A DNA stretch of 64,000 nt from Pseudomonadota bacterium (GTDB lineage Bacteria > Pseudomonadota > Gammaproteobacteria > Xanthomonadales > Rhodanobacteraceae): positions 1 through 64,000 of the forward strand of contig JAKAWV010000014.1 of the NCBI GenBank assembly GCA_021827205.1. The letters run 5' to 3'. Below are positions 17,849-27,867 of the stretch, piece by piece (within the stretch, counting starts at the first letter, position 1; every line of letters begins with the position of its first letter). Under the pieces are notes generated by a model. That model saw only the letters and a program-made list of their open reading frames with translations, did no database searches and was not told the DNA's origin. The position numbers were made by a program, and so were the translations under genes.

Positions 17849-17949
17849 ACGCAGTGCGCGTGGCGGCAAGGTGATCGAGTGCGCGACGCAGCGCGAAGCA
17901 GGGCACGCGCGCAGGCAGCCATGACGACTGCAACCAGGCCCGGCACGAT

Positions 17950-18615
17950 TCAGCGCGCGAAATCCAGTGGCCGGGTCAGTCGCGCCAGCGCGCCGGCCTG
18001 CGCATCAAGCAGCGCTTGCGGCTGCTCCACGCGCATGCCCAGCGGGCGGATCTGGCCGTCGAACAGGCTGTAAATCCAGGCGTGCACGGCGAGTTTCTGG
18101 CCGCGCGCCCACGCGTCCTGCACCACCGTGGTCAGGCATGCGTTGGCGGCTTGCTCGATCACGTTCAACTCGCACAGGCGCGCGTGGCGCAGGCTATCCA
18201 GGTCGACCTCATCGAGCATGGCGCGGTGCTTGATCAGCACGTCGCCGACGTGGCGCAGCCAGTTGTCCACCAGGCCCAGACGGCTTTGATCCAGCACCGC
18301 CTGCACGCCGCCGCAGCCGTAGTGTCCGACCACGAGGATGTGCTTGACCCGCAGCACATCGACCGCGAACTGGATGGTGCTCAGGCAGTTCAGGTCGCCG
18401 TGCGCCACCACGTTGGCGACGTTGCGATGCACGAACACCTCGCCCGGCGGCAGGCCGATGATCTCGTTGGCCGGCACGCGACTGTCGGCGCAGCCGATCC
18501 ACAGATATTGCGGCGCCTGCTGGCGCGACAGGCGCTTGAAGAAATCGGGTTCACGCTCGCGCTGGGTTTGCGCCCAGCGGCGATTGTTGGCCAGCAGTTC
18601 GGCGATTTTCGGCAT
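17950..18615 (-). CDS. can: Beta-carbonic anhydrase
   Basis: Zinc enzyme interconverting CO2 and bicarbonate. The 221-residue protein has the beta-class ligands: Cys and Asp of GCADSRVP (about 42-48) and His/Cys of VGHYGCGGV (about 97-105). Length and the N-terminal NNRRWAQ match E. coli Can. It stands alone, tail-to-tail with hutG. Confidence 0.96.
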   Translation of the reverse strand: MPKIAELLANNRRWAQTQREREPDFFKRLSRQQAPQYLWIGCADSRVPANEIIGLPPGEVFVHRNVANVVAHGDLNCLSTIQFAVDVLRVKHILVVGHYGCGGVQAVLDQSRLGLVDNWLRHVGDVLIKHRAMLDEVDLDSLRHARLCELNVIEQAANACLTTVVQDAWARGQKLAVHAWIYSLFDGQIRPLGMRVEQPQALLDAQAGALARLTRPLDFAR

Positions 18616-18697
18616 GCGCGCAGGATAACCCAGAGCACTGCGCGCACGATGCGCGAAGCCCCCGGGATCGGCGCCGCGGACGCCATGTTCGCCGCGC

Positions 18698-20095
<1,398 letters not shown>

Positions 20096-20181
20096 TGCCG
20101 TTCACTCCCCGGGCGCACCCATGCGCCTGTGGCCAAAACCCGGATCGTACCCGAGCCTCGCGTGCGCGCTAAACTGCGCGC

Positions 20182-20526
20182 ATGAAACCCGTTGCTTCCC
20201 TGCCCATCACCCTCAGTGCCGCCGCGCGCGCGCGTTGCGCCGAATTTCTGGCGCATCAGCCCGATGCACGTGCGGTGCGGTTTTCGGTCAAGCGCAGCGG
20301 CTGCTCGGGTTACAGCTACGTGGTCGATCTGGCCGATGAACTGGGCGCCGACGATCTGCTGACCGAATACGAAGGCGTGCCGGTCGCGGTGGCCGAGGCC
20401 AGCCTGCCGATGCTGCAGGGCGTGCAGGTGGACTTCCGTCGCGAGGGCCTGAACGCGGCCTTCGTGTTCGAGAATCCCAACGCCACCGGCGCCTGCGGCT
20501 GCGGCGAGAGCTTCACCGTCGGCTGA
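20182..20526 (+). CDS. A-type iron-sulfur carrier (IscA/SufA/ErpA family)
   Basis: A 114-residue HesB-fold protein that carries Fe-S clusters to apoproteins. The three conserved cysteines are C41 (SGCSGYSY), C105 and C107 (GACGCGESF). No isc or suf genes are adjacent, so the exact paralog (ErpA versus SufA/IscA) cannot be settled here. It precedes the S6 operon promoter by about 30 bp. Confidence 0.92.
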   Translation: MKPVASLPITLSAAARARCAEFLAHQPDARAVRFSVKRSGCSGYSYVVDLADELGADDLLTEYEGVPVAVAEASLPMLQGVQVDFRREGLNAAFVFENPNATGACGCGESFTVG

Positions 20527-20557
20527 TCCCCGCAGCGCCTGCGCAAGCGTGGTCGGC

Positions 20558-20587
20558 TTGCCGCGCAGGCCGCGCCGCGGCTACAAT
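20558..20587 (+). promoter_or_regulatory. Probable sigma70 promoter of the S6 operon
   Basis: TTGCCG (20558-20563) and TACAAT (20582-20587) with 18-bp spacing, about 100 nt before rpsF. Both boxes are close to consensus and leave a leader long enough for the hairpin at 20621-20654. Confidence 0.6.
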
Positions 20588-20620
20588 TCCGCTTCTGTCT
20601 GCCGCGTGCAGACGGCTCTT

Positions 20621-20654
20621 GCCTCACCGCCGGCCCATGGCCGTGGCGGGAGGC
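20621..20654 (+). ncRNA. Candidate S6:S18-binding leader hairpin of rpsF mRNA
   Basis: The rpsF leader forms a long stem: GCCTC (20621-20625) with GAGGC (20650-20654), an unpaired A, then CCGCC with GGCGG and GGCC with GGCC around a short CAT loop. Many bacteria control this operon by binding of the S6:S18 complex to a leader hairpin with a CCG element. This stem is at the expected place, but the CCG bulge was not verified by folding. Confidence 0.4.
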
Positions 20655-20687
20655 TGCGCCTTTCGGGGCCATCCACGAGGACACACC

Positions 20688-21086
20688 ATGCGTCATTACG
20701 AAGTCGTGTTTCTGGTCCACCCGGACCAGAGCGAGCAGGTTCCGGCCATGCTCGAGCGTTACAAGAACCTGGTCGAGACCGATGGCGGCAAGGTCCATCG
20801 CATCGAGGACTGGGGCCGTCGCCAACTGGCCTACACCATCCAGGATCTGGCCAAGGCGCACTACGCCATGCTCAATATCGAGTGTGGCGCCAAGACCGTG
20901 GCCGAGCTGGATACGGGCTTTCGCTTCAACGATGCCGTGCTGCGGCATTTGATCACGCGTCGCGACGATGCCGTGACCGAGCCTTCGCCGATCCTGAAGG
21001 CCAAGGAGAAGGAAGAGTCCAAGTCGCCGCGGCGTCGTGACGAGGACGGCGAAAACGCCGTCGAGTCGCGCGAACAGGCCGCCTGA
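20688..21086 (+). CDS. rpsF: Ribosomal protein S6
   Basis: Small-subunit protein of 132 residues with the S6 start [19 protein letters not shown] and the core [17 protein letters not shown]. The C-terminus after about residue 100 is charged and disordered (Lys/Glu/Arg-rich), as in gammaproteobacteria, where RimK adds glutamates. First gene of the rpsF-rpsR-rplI operon, 11 bp before rpsR. Confidence 0.98.
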   Translation: MRHYEVVFLVHPDQSEQVPAMLERYKNLVETDGGKVHRIEDWGRRQLAYTIQDLAKAHYAMLNIECGAKTVAELDTGFRFNDAVLRHLITRRDDAVTEPSPILKAKEKEESKSPRRRDEDGENAVESREQAA

Positions 21087-21097
21087 GGAGTATCGCC

Positions 21098-21328
21098 ATG
21101 TCCAAATTCTTCCGCCGCCGCAAGTTCTGCAAATTCACCGCCGAGGGCGTGACCGAGATCGACTACAAGGATCTCAACACCCTGCGCCAGTACCTCACCG
21201 AGAACGCCAAGATCGTGCCCAGCCGCGTGTCCGGCACCAAGGCGCGCTATCAGCGCCAATTGGCCACGGCGGTCAAGCGCGCGCGCTTCCTGGCGCTATT
21301 GCCCTACACCGACGCGCACGACGTTTGA
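21098..21328 (+). CDS. rpsR: Ribosomal protein S18
   Basis: A 76-residue protein with [27 protein letters not shown], the [10 protein letters not shown] motif and the [18 protein letters not shown] end typical of S18. It binds S6 on the ribosomal platform and is the substrate of RimI, whose gene is also in this window. A 68-bp spacer precedes rplI. Confidence 0.98.
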   Translation: MSKFFRRRKFCKFTAEGVTEIDYKDLNTLRQYLTENAKIVPSRVSGTKARYQRQLATAVKRARFLALLPYTDAHDV

Positions 21329-21396
21329 GCGTTGCCATTGCTGATTCGGACAGCCATTCGGCTGCGCCCCACGCGCTAACGAATTGAGAGAACAAC

Positions 21397-21843
21397 ATGG
21401 AATTGATCCTGCTTGAGAAAGTGAAAAACCTGGGCAATCTTGGCGACAAGGTCCAGGTCAAACCCGGCTACGGGCGCAACTATCTGGTGCCGCACGGCAA
21501 GGCGGCGCCGGCCACGGCGGCCAATCTCGCCGACTTCGAGAAGCGTCGCGCCGAACTCGAAGCCAGACGCGACGCGTTGCTGACCTCCGCCGAGGCGCGC
21601 CGCGCCGCGCTGGATGGCCAGGAAGTCAGCCTCAGCGTCAATGCCAGCCCGGAAGGCAAGTTGTACGGCTCGGTCGGCCCGCGCGAAATCGCCGAGGCTT
21701 TTACCGCGCGTGGTCTGCACGTGGAAAAGAGCGAAGTGATCATGCCCGAAGGCCCGATCCGCGCGACCGGCGAATCCAGCCTGACGCTGGTTTTGCATGC
21801 CGATGTCAATGCCGCGATCAAGGTGATCGTGCAGGCGCTGTGA
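21397..21843 (+). CDS. rplI: Ribosomal protein L9
   Basis: A 148-residue large-subunit protein. The N-terminal domain has [29 protein letters not shown] and the GKA segment. A long connecting helix (about 45-75) and the C-terminal rRNA-binding domain follow. Last gene of the operon; a strong hairpin terminator begins 22 nt after its stop. Confidence 0.98.
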   Translation: MELILLEKVKNLGNLGDKVQVKPGYGRNYLVPHGKAAPATAANLADFEKRRAELEARRDALLTSAEARRAALDGQEVSLSVNASPEGKLYGSVGPREIAEAFTARGLHVEKSEVIMPEGPIRATGESSLTLVLHADVNAAIKVIVQAL

Positions 21844-21865
21844 TTCCACGCTGCGCTGCTTGACC

Positions 21866-21896
21866 ACGACGGGCGCCTTGGGCGCCCGTCGTTTTT
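21866..21896 (+). terminator. Rho-independent terminator after rplI
   Basis: A perfect 12-bp stem, ACGACGGGCGCC pairing with GGCGCCCGTCGT around a TTG loop, followed by TTTT. It ends the rpsF operon and separates it from dnaB. Confidence 0.88.
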
Positions 21897-21973
21897 CATC
21901 GCTGCATTTTCTCCGGCACTGCGTGATCGCGTCGCAAGCGCTGCGACGCCGCAGGCGCACTTTCGCGCACAGC

Positions 21974-21982
21974 TTATCCACA
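21974..21982 (+). promoter_or_regulatory. Perfect DnaA box upstream of dnaB
   Basis: TTATCCACA matches the strict E. coli DnaA box and lies 88 nt before the dnaB start. A single box in a promoter region suggests DnaA-linked control of dnaB, but chance occurrence cannot be excluded. Confidence 0.5.
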
Positions 21983-22070
21983 GGTTTGTGCTCTTCCGCC
22001 CTGTCGCGCCGCGGTCCATCATCCCCGCTTGGCCGCGCGTCGCCCGGCCACCGCGCAAGCCGGAGTTTCC

Positions 22071-23462
22071 ATGCCTTCCCTGATGCCCGAACGCAAGCCC
22101 GCACCGTCCATCGACAGTCTGCGCATTCCCCCGCATTCGATCGAGGCTGAGCAGGCGGTGCTGGGCGGCATCATGCTGCAGCCCGAGGCATGGGATCGCA
22201 TCGCCGACCTGGTCACCGCCGAGGATTTTTACCGGCGTGATCATCGTTTGATCTTTGCCGCCATCGGCCAATTGATCGAGCGCAACCAGCCCTGCGACGC
22301 GATCACCCTGGGCGAGTGGTTCGAGTCGCAGCAGCAGGCCGGCGAGGTCGGCGGCGTGGGTTATCTGGCCGAGCTGGTCAACAACACGCCCAGCGCCGCC
22401 AACGTGCGCGCCTACGCCGAGATCGTGCGCGAGAAATCGCTGCTGCGTCGGCTGATCGATGCCGGTGTGTCCATCGCCGAGGACGGCTACCGTCCCGAGG
22501 GCCGCGCCACGCGCGAGCTGGTGGACCTGGCCGAGCAGCGCGTATTCGCCATCGCCGAGGGCGGCAAGCGCGCCGGGCAGGGCTATGTAGGCATGCACGA
22601 AACCGCGCGCGAGGTGCTGCGCCTGCTGCAGGAGCGCTACGAGCACCGTGGCCAGCTCACCGGGCTGGCCACCGGCTTCACCGATCTGGATCGCCTGACC
22701 TCGGGCCTGCAGCCCTCCGATCTGGTCATCGTCGCGGCGCGCCCGGCCATGGGCAAGACCGCGTTTGCGCTGAACATCGCCGAGCACGCCGCGCTGCGCA
22801 GCAAGAAAACCGCGCTGGTGTTCTCGATGGAAATGTCGGCCACGCAGTTGGGTTTTCGTCTGGTGTCATCGGTCGGGCGCATCGACCAGACGCAACTGCG
22901 CAACGGCGATATCCCCGACGAGGACTGGCCGCGCGTGACCAATGCCATGAGCCTGCTCAGCGGTGCGCGCATCTTCGTCGATGACACCCCGGCGCTGGCG
23001 CCGATGGAACTGCGCGCGCGCGCGCGGCGCCTGCAGCGCGAGCACGGCCTCGGCCTGATCGTGATCGATTACCTGCAACTGATGCAGGTCCCCGGCAACA
23101 CCGAAAACCGCGCCACTGAAATCTCGGAAATCTCGCGCGGCCTCAAGGCGCTGGCCAAGGAGCTCAACGTGCCGGTGGTGGCGCTGTCGCAGCTCAACCG
23201 CTCGCTCGAGCAGCGCACCGACAAGCGCCCGGTGATGGCCGACCTGCGCGAGTCCGGCGCCATCGAGCAGGACGCCGACGTGATCATGTTCATCTACCGC
23301 GACGAGTACTACCACAAGGATTCGCCGGACAAGGGCCTCGCCGAGGTGATCATCGGCAAGCAGCGCAACGGCCCCACCGGCACGTTCAAATTGGCTTTTC
23401 TGGGTCGCTACACCAAGTTCGAGAACTATGATCCAGGCCAGTACGGCGGGAGCTTCGAGTGA
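22071..23462 (+). CDS. dnaB: Replicative DNA helicase DnaB
   Basis: Hexameric 5'-3' replicative helicase, 463 residues, no intein. The N-terminal domain begins RIPPHSIEAEQAVLGGIML. The RecA-like domain has Walker A ARPAMGKTA (about 222-230), the Walker B region LIVIDYLQLM and SQLNRSLEQR. The start at MPSLMPER was chosen over an upstream Met at 22029 on family length. The alr start overlaps its stop by 4 nt (GTGA). Confidence 0.97.
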   Translation: MPSLMPERKPAPSIDSLRIPPHSIEAEQAVLGGIMLQPEAWDRIADLVTAEDFYRRDHRLIFAAIGQLIERNQPCDAITLGEWFESQQQAGEVGGVGYLAELVNNTPSAANVRAYAEIVREKSLLRRLIDAGVSIAEDGYRPEGRATRELVDLAEQRVFAIAEGGKRAGQGYVGMHETAREVLRLLQERYEHRGQLTGLATGFTDLDRLTSGLQPSDLVIVAARPAMGKTAFALNIAEHAALRSKKTALVFSMEMSATQLGFRLVSSVGRIDQTQLRNGDIPDEDWPRVTNAMSLLSGARIFVDDTPALAPMELRARARRLQREHGLGLIVIDYLQLMQVPGNTENRATEISEISRGLKALAKELNVPVVALSQLNRSLEQRTDKRPVMADLRESGAIEQDADVIMFIYRDEYYHKDSPDKGLAEVIIGKQRNGPTGTFKLAFLGRYTKFENYDPGQYGGSFE

Positions 23463-24535
23463 GTCGACTGGCCGTCGCGCGCATCGATCTCGCGGTACTG
23501 ACGGCCAACCTCACGCGCCTGCGCGCACTGGCCGCGCCGGCGCGGCTGATGGCGGTGATCAAGGCCGATGGCTACGGCCACGGTCTGGAGCGCGTGGCGC
23601 GCGCCTTTGCTGGCGCCGATGCCTTTGGTGTGGCCGCCATCGCCGATGGCCAGCGCCTGCGCGCGGCCGGGCACGACGAGCGCATCGTGGTGTTGTCCGG
23701 ACCGGATGCGCCGGGCGATCTGGCCGAACTGCGCCGCCTCGATCTGGACGCGGTGATCCATCACCCCAGTCAACTCGAGTGGCTGGAGGCCGAGGCTGGC
23801 GGCGCGCCGTTACGCGTGTGGCTGAAGATCGATTCGGGCATGCACCGGCTGGGCTTCGCGCCGGCGCGCGTGGCCGAGGTGCATGCGCGCCTGACGCGGC
23901 TGCCGCAGGTGTCCCCGGAGATCGTGCTGATGACGCATTTCGCCGCCTCGGACGAGTTCGTCAATCCGGTCACCGCGCAGCAGATCGAAACCTTCGCCGT
24001 CGCCACGCGCGGTCTGCCGGGGCCGCGTTCGCTGTCCAATTCGGCGGCGCTGCTGGGCTGGCCGGCGGCACGCGGCGATTGGGTGCGGGCGGGCGGGTTG
24101 CTGTATGGATTGTCGGTGGTAGCGGGTAAAACCGGCGCCGATCACGGCGTGGCGCCGGCGATGCGTTTGGCCACGCGCCTGATCGCGATCAACCGCGTCG
24201 CACGTGGTGAATCGATCGGTTATGCGGGCACCTGGCGCTGCCCCGAGGACATGCCGGTGGGCATTGCCGCGATCGGTTATGGCGATGGCTATCCGCGCAG
24301 CGCGCCCAGTGGCACGCCGGTGTTGCTGCGCGAACGCGAGGTGGCGCTGATCGGGCGCGTGTCGATGGACCTCCTGGCGCTGGATTTGCGTGCCGTACCC
24401 GACGCCCATGTTGGCGACGAAGTGGTGTTGTGGGGGCCGGATCTGCCGGTCGAGCACATCGCCGCCGCCGCCGGCACGATCAGTTATGAGCTGACCTGCG
24501 GCGTGACCCGACGTGTGTTGTTCGTCGAGGGTTGA
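23459..24535 (+). CDS. alr: Alanine racemase
   Basis: PLP enzyme supplying D-alanine for peptidoglycan. The 358-residue protein starts at a GTG overlapping the dnaB stop. PLP-binding Lys35 lies in MAVIKADGYGHG. The second catalytic base is the Tyr in SIGYAGTW, and GYGDGYPR is the family motif near the C-terminal domain. The dnaB-alr order is widespread in gammaproteobacteria. Confidence 0.96.
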   Translation: MSRLAVARIDLAVLTANLTRLRALAAPARLMAVIKADGYGHGLERVARAFAGADAFGVAAIADGQRLRAAGHDERIVVLSGPDAPGDLAELRRLDLDAVIHHPSQLEWLEAEAGGAPLRVWLKIDSGMHRLGFAPARVAEVHARLTRLPQVSPEIVLMTHFAASDEFVNPVTAQQIETFAVATRGLPGPRSLSNSAALLGWPAARGDWVRAGGLLYGLSVVAGKTGADHGVAPAMRLATRLIAINRVARGESIGYAGTWRCPEDMPVGIAAIGYGDGYPRSAPSGTPVLLREREVALIGRVSMDLLALDLRAVPDAHVGDEVVLWGPDLPVEHIAAAAGTISYELTCGVTRRVLFVEG

Positions 24536-24719
24536 GGACCGCGCGCCGCTGTCATCAGCGCGCCATCGCCGCGCGTCAAGCTGAACCTGCGCTGCGCGCG
24601 GGATGAACTTTGCTGCGACGCAGCGAGTCTGACTTCTCGTGTGCCGCGCCGTGGCTGGATCAGCGCGCCGGTGCAGTCGCGGTGACACAGCGTTGCGCGC
24701 CGCTCCCTCGCGGGCAGTC

Positions 24720-24733
24720 CTGCACAGGTGCAG
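24720..24733. promoter_or_regulatory. Short perfect palindrome before the adc gene
   Basis: CTGCAC-AG-GTGCAG is a perfect 6+6-bp dyad 30 nt before the acetoacetate decarboxylase start, between probable promoter and RBS. It could be an operator for the adc-bdh-patatin cluster. No regulator gene is adjacent and the binding protein is unknown. The remaining 180 bp of the gap shows nothing clear. Confidence 0.3.
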
Positions 24734-24762
24734 CCCTGCTTCGATGATCAGGAGAAATCCCC

Positions 24763-25515
24763 ATGCAAGAAACCGATGTCGCCAAGCAGGCGTTTGCCAT
24801 GCCATTGGCGCACCCCGCCTATCCGCGCGGTCCGTACCGCTTCGTCAATCGCGAGTTTTTCGTCATCACCTACCGCACCGATCCGGCGCGCTTGCGCGCG
24901 CTGGTGCCGGAGCCGTTGCAGTCGCTGGACGACACGGTGAAGTTCGAATTCATCTCGATGCCCGATTCGACCGGTTTTGGCCACTACCACGAGTCGGGTC
25001 AGGTCGTGCCGGTGACCTACAAGGGCAAGCCCGGCACGTATCAGATCGCGATGTTTCTCGACGACGAGGCGCCGCTGGCCGGTGGCCGCGAGATCTGGGG
25101 TTTTCCCAAGACCATGGGCAAGCCGACGCTGCGCGTGGAGAAAGACACCCTGCTGGGCACGCTTGATTACGGCCCGGTGCGCATCGCCACCGGCACCATG
25201 GGCTTCAAGCACAAGGCGCTGGATGTGGACGCGGTGCGCAAGAGCCTGAGCGTGCCCAATTATCTGTTGAAGATCATTCCGCACGTGGACTGCACGCCGC
25301 GCATCTGCGAGCTGGTCGAGTACGACCTCGACGATCTCGTGGTCAAGGGCGCGTGGAGCGGCCCCGCCGCGCTGGAATTGCACCAGCACGCGCTGGCGCC
25401 GGTGACCGATCTGCCGGTGCTGGAAGTGGTGTCGGCGGTGCACGTGCTGACCGATCTGACCCTCGGCCTCGGTCGCGTGGCGCACGATTATCTGGCCAGG
25501 CCGCGCGCAAGATGA
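24763..25515 (+). CDS. adc: Acetoacetate decarboxylase
   Basis: Schiff-base enzyme converting acetoacetate to acetone and CO2. The 250-residue protein has the catalytic Lys116 in the family motif [11 protein letters not shown], plus the N-terminal [17 protein letters not shown]. It is followed after 64 bp by 3-hydroxybutyrate dehydrogenase and then a patatin-like lipase, so the cluster probably handles acetoacetate and 3-hydroxybutyrate from PHB or ketone-body metabolism. A GGAG lies 8-10 nt before the ATG. Confidence 0.92.
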   Translation: MQETDVAKQAFAMPLAHPAYPRGPYRFVNREFFVITYRTDPARLRALVPEPLQSLDDTVKFEFISMPDSTGFGHYHESGQVVPVTYKGKPGTYQIAMFLDDEAPLAGGREIWGFPKTMGKPTLRVEKDTLLGTLDYGPVRIATGTMGFKHKALDVDAVRKSLSVPNYLLKIIPHVDCTPRICELVEYDLDDLVVKGAWSGPAALELHQHALAPVTDLPVLEVVSAVHVLTDLTLGLGRVAHDYLARPRAR

Positions 25516-25579
25516 GCGCGTGCGCGCGACGCTTTCGCAAGCCCGTTCGTCCATCCATTCGCAAGCAAGGAGTCACGCC

Positions 25580-26371
25580 ATGAACATGCAGCTCAGCCTC
25601 AAGGACAAGACCGCCATCGTCACCGGCGCCGCCAGCGGCATCGGCCATGAAATCGCCGAAACCTACGCGCGCGCCGGTGCCAAGGTTGCCATCGCCGATC
25701 TGAATCTGGATGCCGCCAAGGCCACCGCAGAAACCATCAACAAGGCCGGCGGCAAGGCCATGGGCGTGGCCATGAACGTCACCGACGAGGCCCAGGTCAA
25801 CGCCGGTTGCGCGGAAGTGGCCAAGGCTTTTGGCGCGGTGGATATTCTGGTGTCCAACGCCGGCATCCAGATCGTCAATCCGATCGAGAGTTATGCCTTC
25901 GCCGACTGGAAGAAGCTGCTCGCCATCCATCTCGACGGCGCCTTCCTCACCACCAAGGCGGTGCTGCCGGGCATGTACGCGAAGAAGTCGGGCGTGGTCA
26001 TCTACATGGGATCGGTGCATTCGCACGAGGCGTCCAAGCTGAAGAGCGCCTATGTCACCGCCAAGCACGGTTTGCTGGGTCTGGCGCGGGTGCTGGCCAA
26101 GGAAGGCGGCGACAAGGGCGTGCGCTCGCATGTGATCTGCCCCGGCTTCGTGCGCACACCGCTGGTGGAAAAACAAATTCCCGAGCAAGCCAAGGAGCTG
26201 GGCATCAGCGAGGTGGACGTGATCAAGAACGTGATGCTCAAAGACACGGTCGATGGCGAGTTCACCACCACCGCCGACATCGCCAACCTGGCGCTGTTTC
26301 TTGCCGCATTCCCCACGGCGGCGCTGACCGGGCAGTCGATCATCGCCAGCCACGGATGGTTCATGAACTGA
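25580..26371 (+). CDS. bdhA: 3-hydroxybutyrate dehydrogenase
   Basis: NAD-dependent short-chain dehydrogenase interconverting (R)-3-hydroxybutyrate and acetoacetate. The 263-residue protein has the cofactor motif TGAASGIGH (15-23), NAG, catalytic Ser in MGSVHS and the YxxxK in SAYVTAKHG. The C-terminal [12 protein letters not shown] is the usual D-BDH ending. An AAGGAG (25567-25572) precedes the ATG. It shares a transcription unit with adc upstream and the patatin gene downstream. Confidence 0.92.
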   Translation: MNMQLSLKDKTAIVTGAASGIGHEIAETYARAGAKVAIADLNLDAAKATAETINKAGGKAMGVAMNVTDEAQVNAGCAEVAKAFGAVDILVSNAGIQIVNPIESYAFADWKKLLAIHLDGAFLTTKAVLPGMYAKKSGVVIYMGSVHSHEASKLKSAYVTAKHGLLGLARVLAKEGGDKGVRSHVICPGFVRTPLVEKQIPEQAKELGISEVDVIKNVMLKDTVDGEFTTTADIANLALFLAAFPTAALTGQSIIASHGWFMN

Positions 26372-26549
26372 CACCGATCAATTCGCAAAACCGGGCATCC
26401 TGCCGCGGTTTGCGAACAAACGGTCGCGGCAAAGTCGCGCCACCTTTGTCGCGACAAGCCCGGATGTGTTCGTCGCGGCGGCACGCCCCTGTGCCGGAGC
26501 GGTTTTTCAGACTGCTGCACACAAGCCATCACTGCCCAGGAGCAAGCCC

Positions 26550-27794
26550 ATGGCGCGACGTACACATACCCCCGCACGCACTGAACGCGCACCGGCACGC
26601 ACTGCGGCTGCACGCGCCGGCGCGCCCGCCCGCACCACGCCAGCGGCCGCCGCCGCCGCGACAGATCTGCTGCACAAGAACCTCGCCCAATACGGCGAAA
26701 CCGCGCTGGTGCTGCAAGGCGGCGGCGCGCTGGGCGCTTATCAGGGCGGCATCTACGAGGCGCTGGACGCGGCCGCTGTGCGCATCGATCGCGTCGCCGG
26801 CATTTCCATCGGCTCGATCAATGCTGCGCTGATCGCCGGCAATCCGCCCGCGCAGCGCGTCAAGGCGCTGCGCGAGTTCTGGCATCGGGTGACGCGCCAG
26901 CCACTGCTGCCGCCCTCGCCGTGGGAGTTGTTCGAGGACGCGCTGGAGTGGCCCGCGCCGCTGCGCGAATGGCAGGGCCACATCGAGGGCCTGCGCGCGA
27001 TCATCGAAGGCCAGCGCGGATTTTTTCACCCGCGCCCGAATCTGCTGCAGAGCCCGCATTTCACCAGTTTCTATGACACCGCGCCGCTGCGCGCCACGCT
27101 GACAAGCCTGGTGGATTTCAAGTTGCTCAACGACGGCCCGATGCGCATCAGCGTGGCCGCGGTCAATGTGAAAAGCGGCAACTTCGAGGTCTTCGACAGC
27201 GCCGAGCAAAAGCTGGGGCCGGAGCACATCATGGCCTCGGGTGCGTTGCCGCCGGGCTTTCCGCCGGTGCAGGTGGGCAAGGATTTCTACTGGGACGGCG
27301 GGCTGGTGTCCAACACGCCGCTGCTGCAGGTGCTGGGCGGCCATCCCAGGCAGCACACGCTGGTGTTCCAGGTGGATCTGTGGAACGCCGAGGGTGCGTT
27401 GCCCAAGGATTTGGCGCAGGTGTTGTCGCGGCAAAAGGACATTCAATTCTCCAGCCGCACGCGCGCGTTTACCGACCTGCTGCAGCGCGCGCACGAACAG
27501 CGCCACATCCTGCGTGAGTTGCTGGCGCGCATTCCGCCCGGCAAGCGCGATGCGCTGTGCGACAAGGTGGCCGAGATGGCGCGCGACGAGCGTTACAACG
27601 TCGTGCACATGATTTATCGCGACAAGCCGCAGGATGGCCAGGAGAAGGATTACCAGTTCGGCCGCCGCGCCATGCTGCGCCACTGGGCCGCCGGCCGCGC
27701 CGACACGCGCGCCACGCTGGCGCACGCCGACTGGTTCGCGCTGCCCGCTGCCGCGCACCCGTTCAGTACCCACGACCTGCATCGTGGCGGCTGA
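26550..27794 (+). CDS. Patatin-like phospholipase with DUF3734 domain
   Basis: A 414-residue lipid hydrolase. After a basic, Ala/Thr/Pro-rich N-terminal tail (1-40) comes the patatin fold: oxyanion hole QGGGALGAYQGG, nucleophile Ser86 in GISIGS, and the catalytic Asp249 of the DGG dyad (YWDGGLVSN). The C-terminal 180 residues match the DUF3734 extension. In many proteobacteria this protein sits beside D-BDH and acetoacetate decarboxylase, so a role in mobilising polyhydroxybutyrate granules or membrane lipids is reasonable. The substrate is unproven. Confidence 0.88.
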   Translation: MARRTHTPARTERAPARTAAARAGAPARTTPAAAAAATDLLHKNLAQYGETALVLQGGGALGAYQGGIYEALDAAAVRIDRVAGISIGSINAALIAGNPPAQRVKALREFWHRVTRQPLLPPSPWELFEDALEWPAPLREWQGHIEGLRAIIEGQRGFFHPRPNLLQSPHFTSFYDTAPLRATLTSLVDFKLLNDGPMRISVAAVNVKSGNFEVFDSAEQKLGPEHIMASGALPPGFPPVQVGKDFYWDGGLVSNTPLLQVLGGHPRQHTLVFQVDLWNAEGALPKDLAQVLSRQKDIQFSSRTRAFTDLLQRAHEQRHILRELLARIPPGKRDALCDKVAEMARDERYNVVHMIYRDKPQDGQEKDYQFGRRAMLRHWAAGRADTRATLAHADWFALPAAAHPFSTHDLHRGG

Positions 27795-27867
27795 TGGCGC
27801 TGCACACGGCGTCTCACGGTGCGCGACGCCGACTCGCTATGCTGCGCGCTCCGATCAGGAGCAGGTC

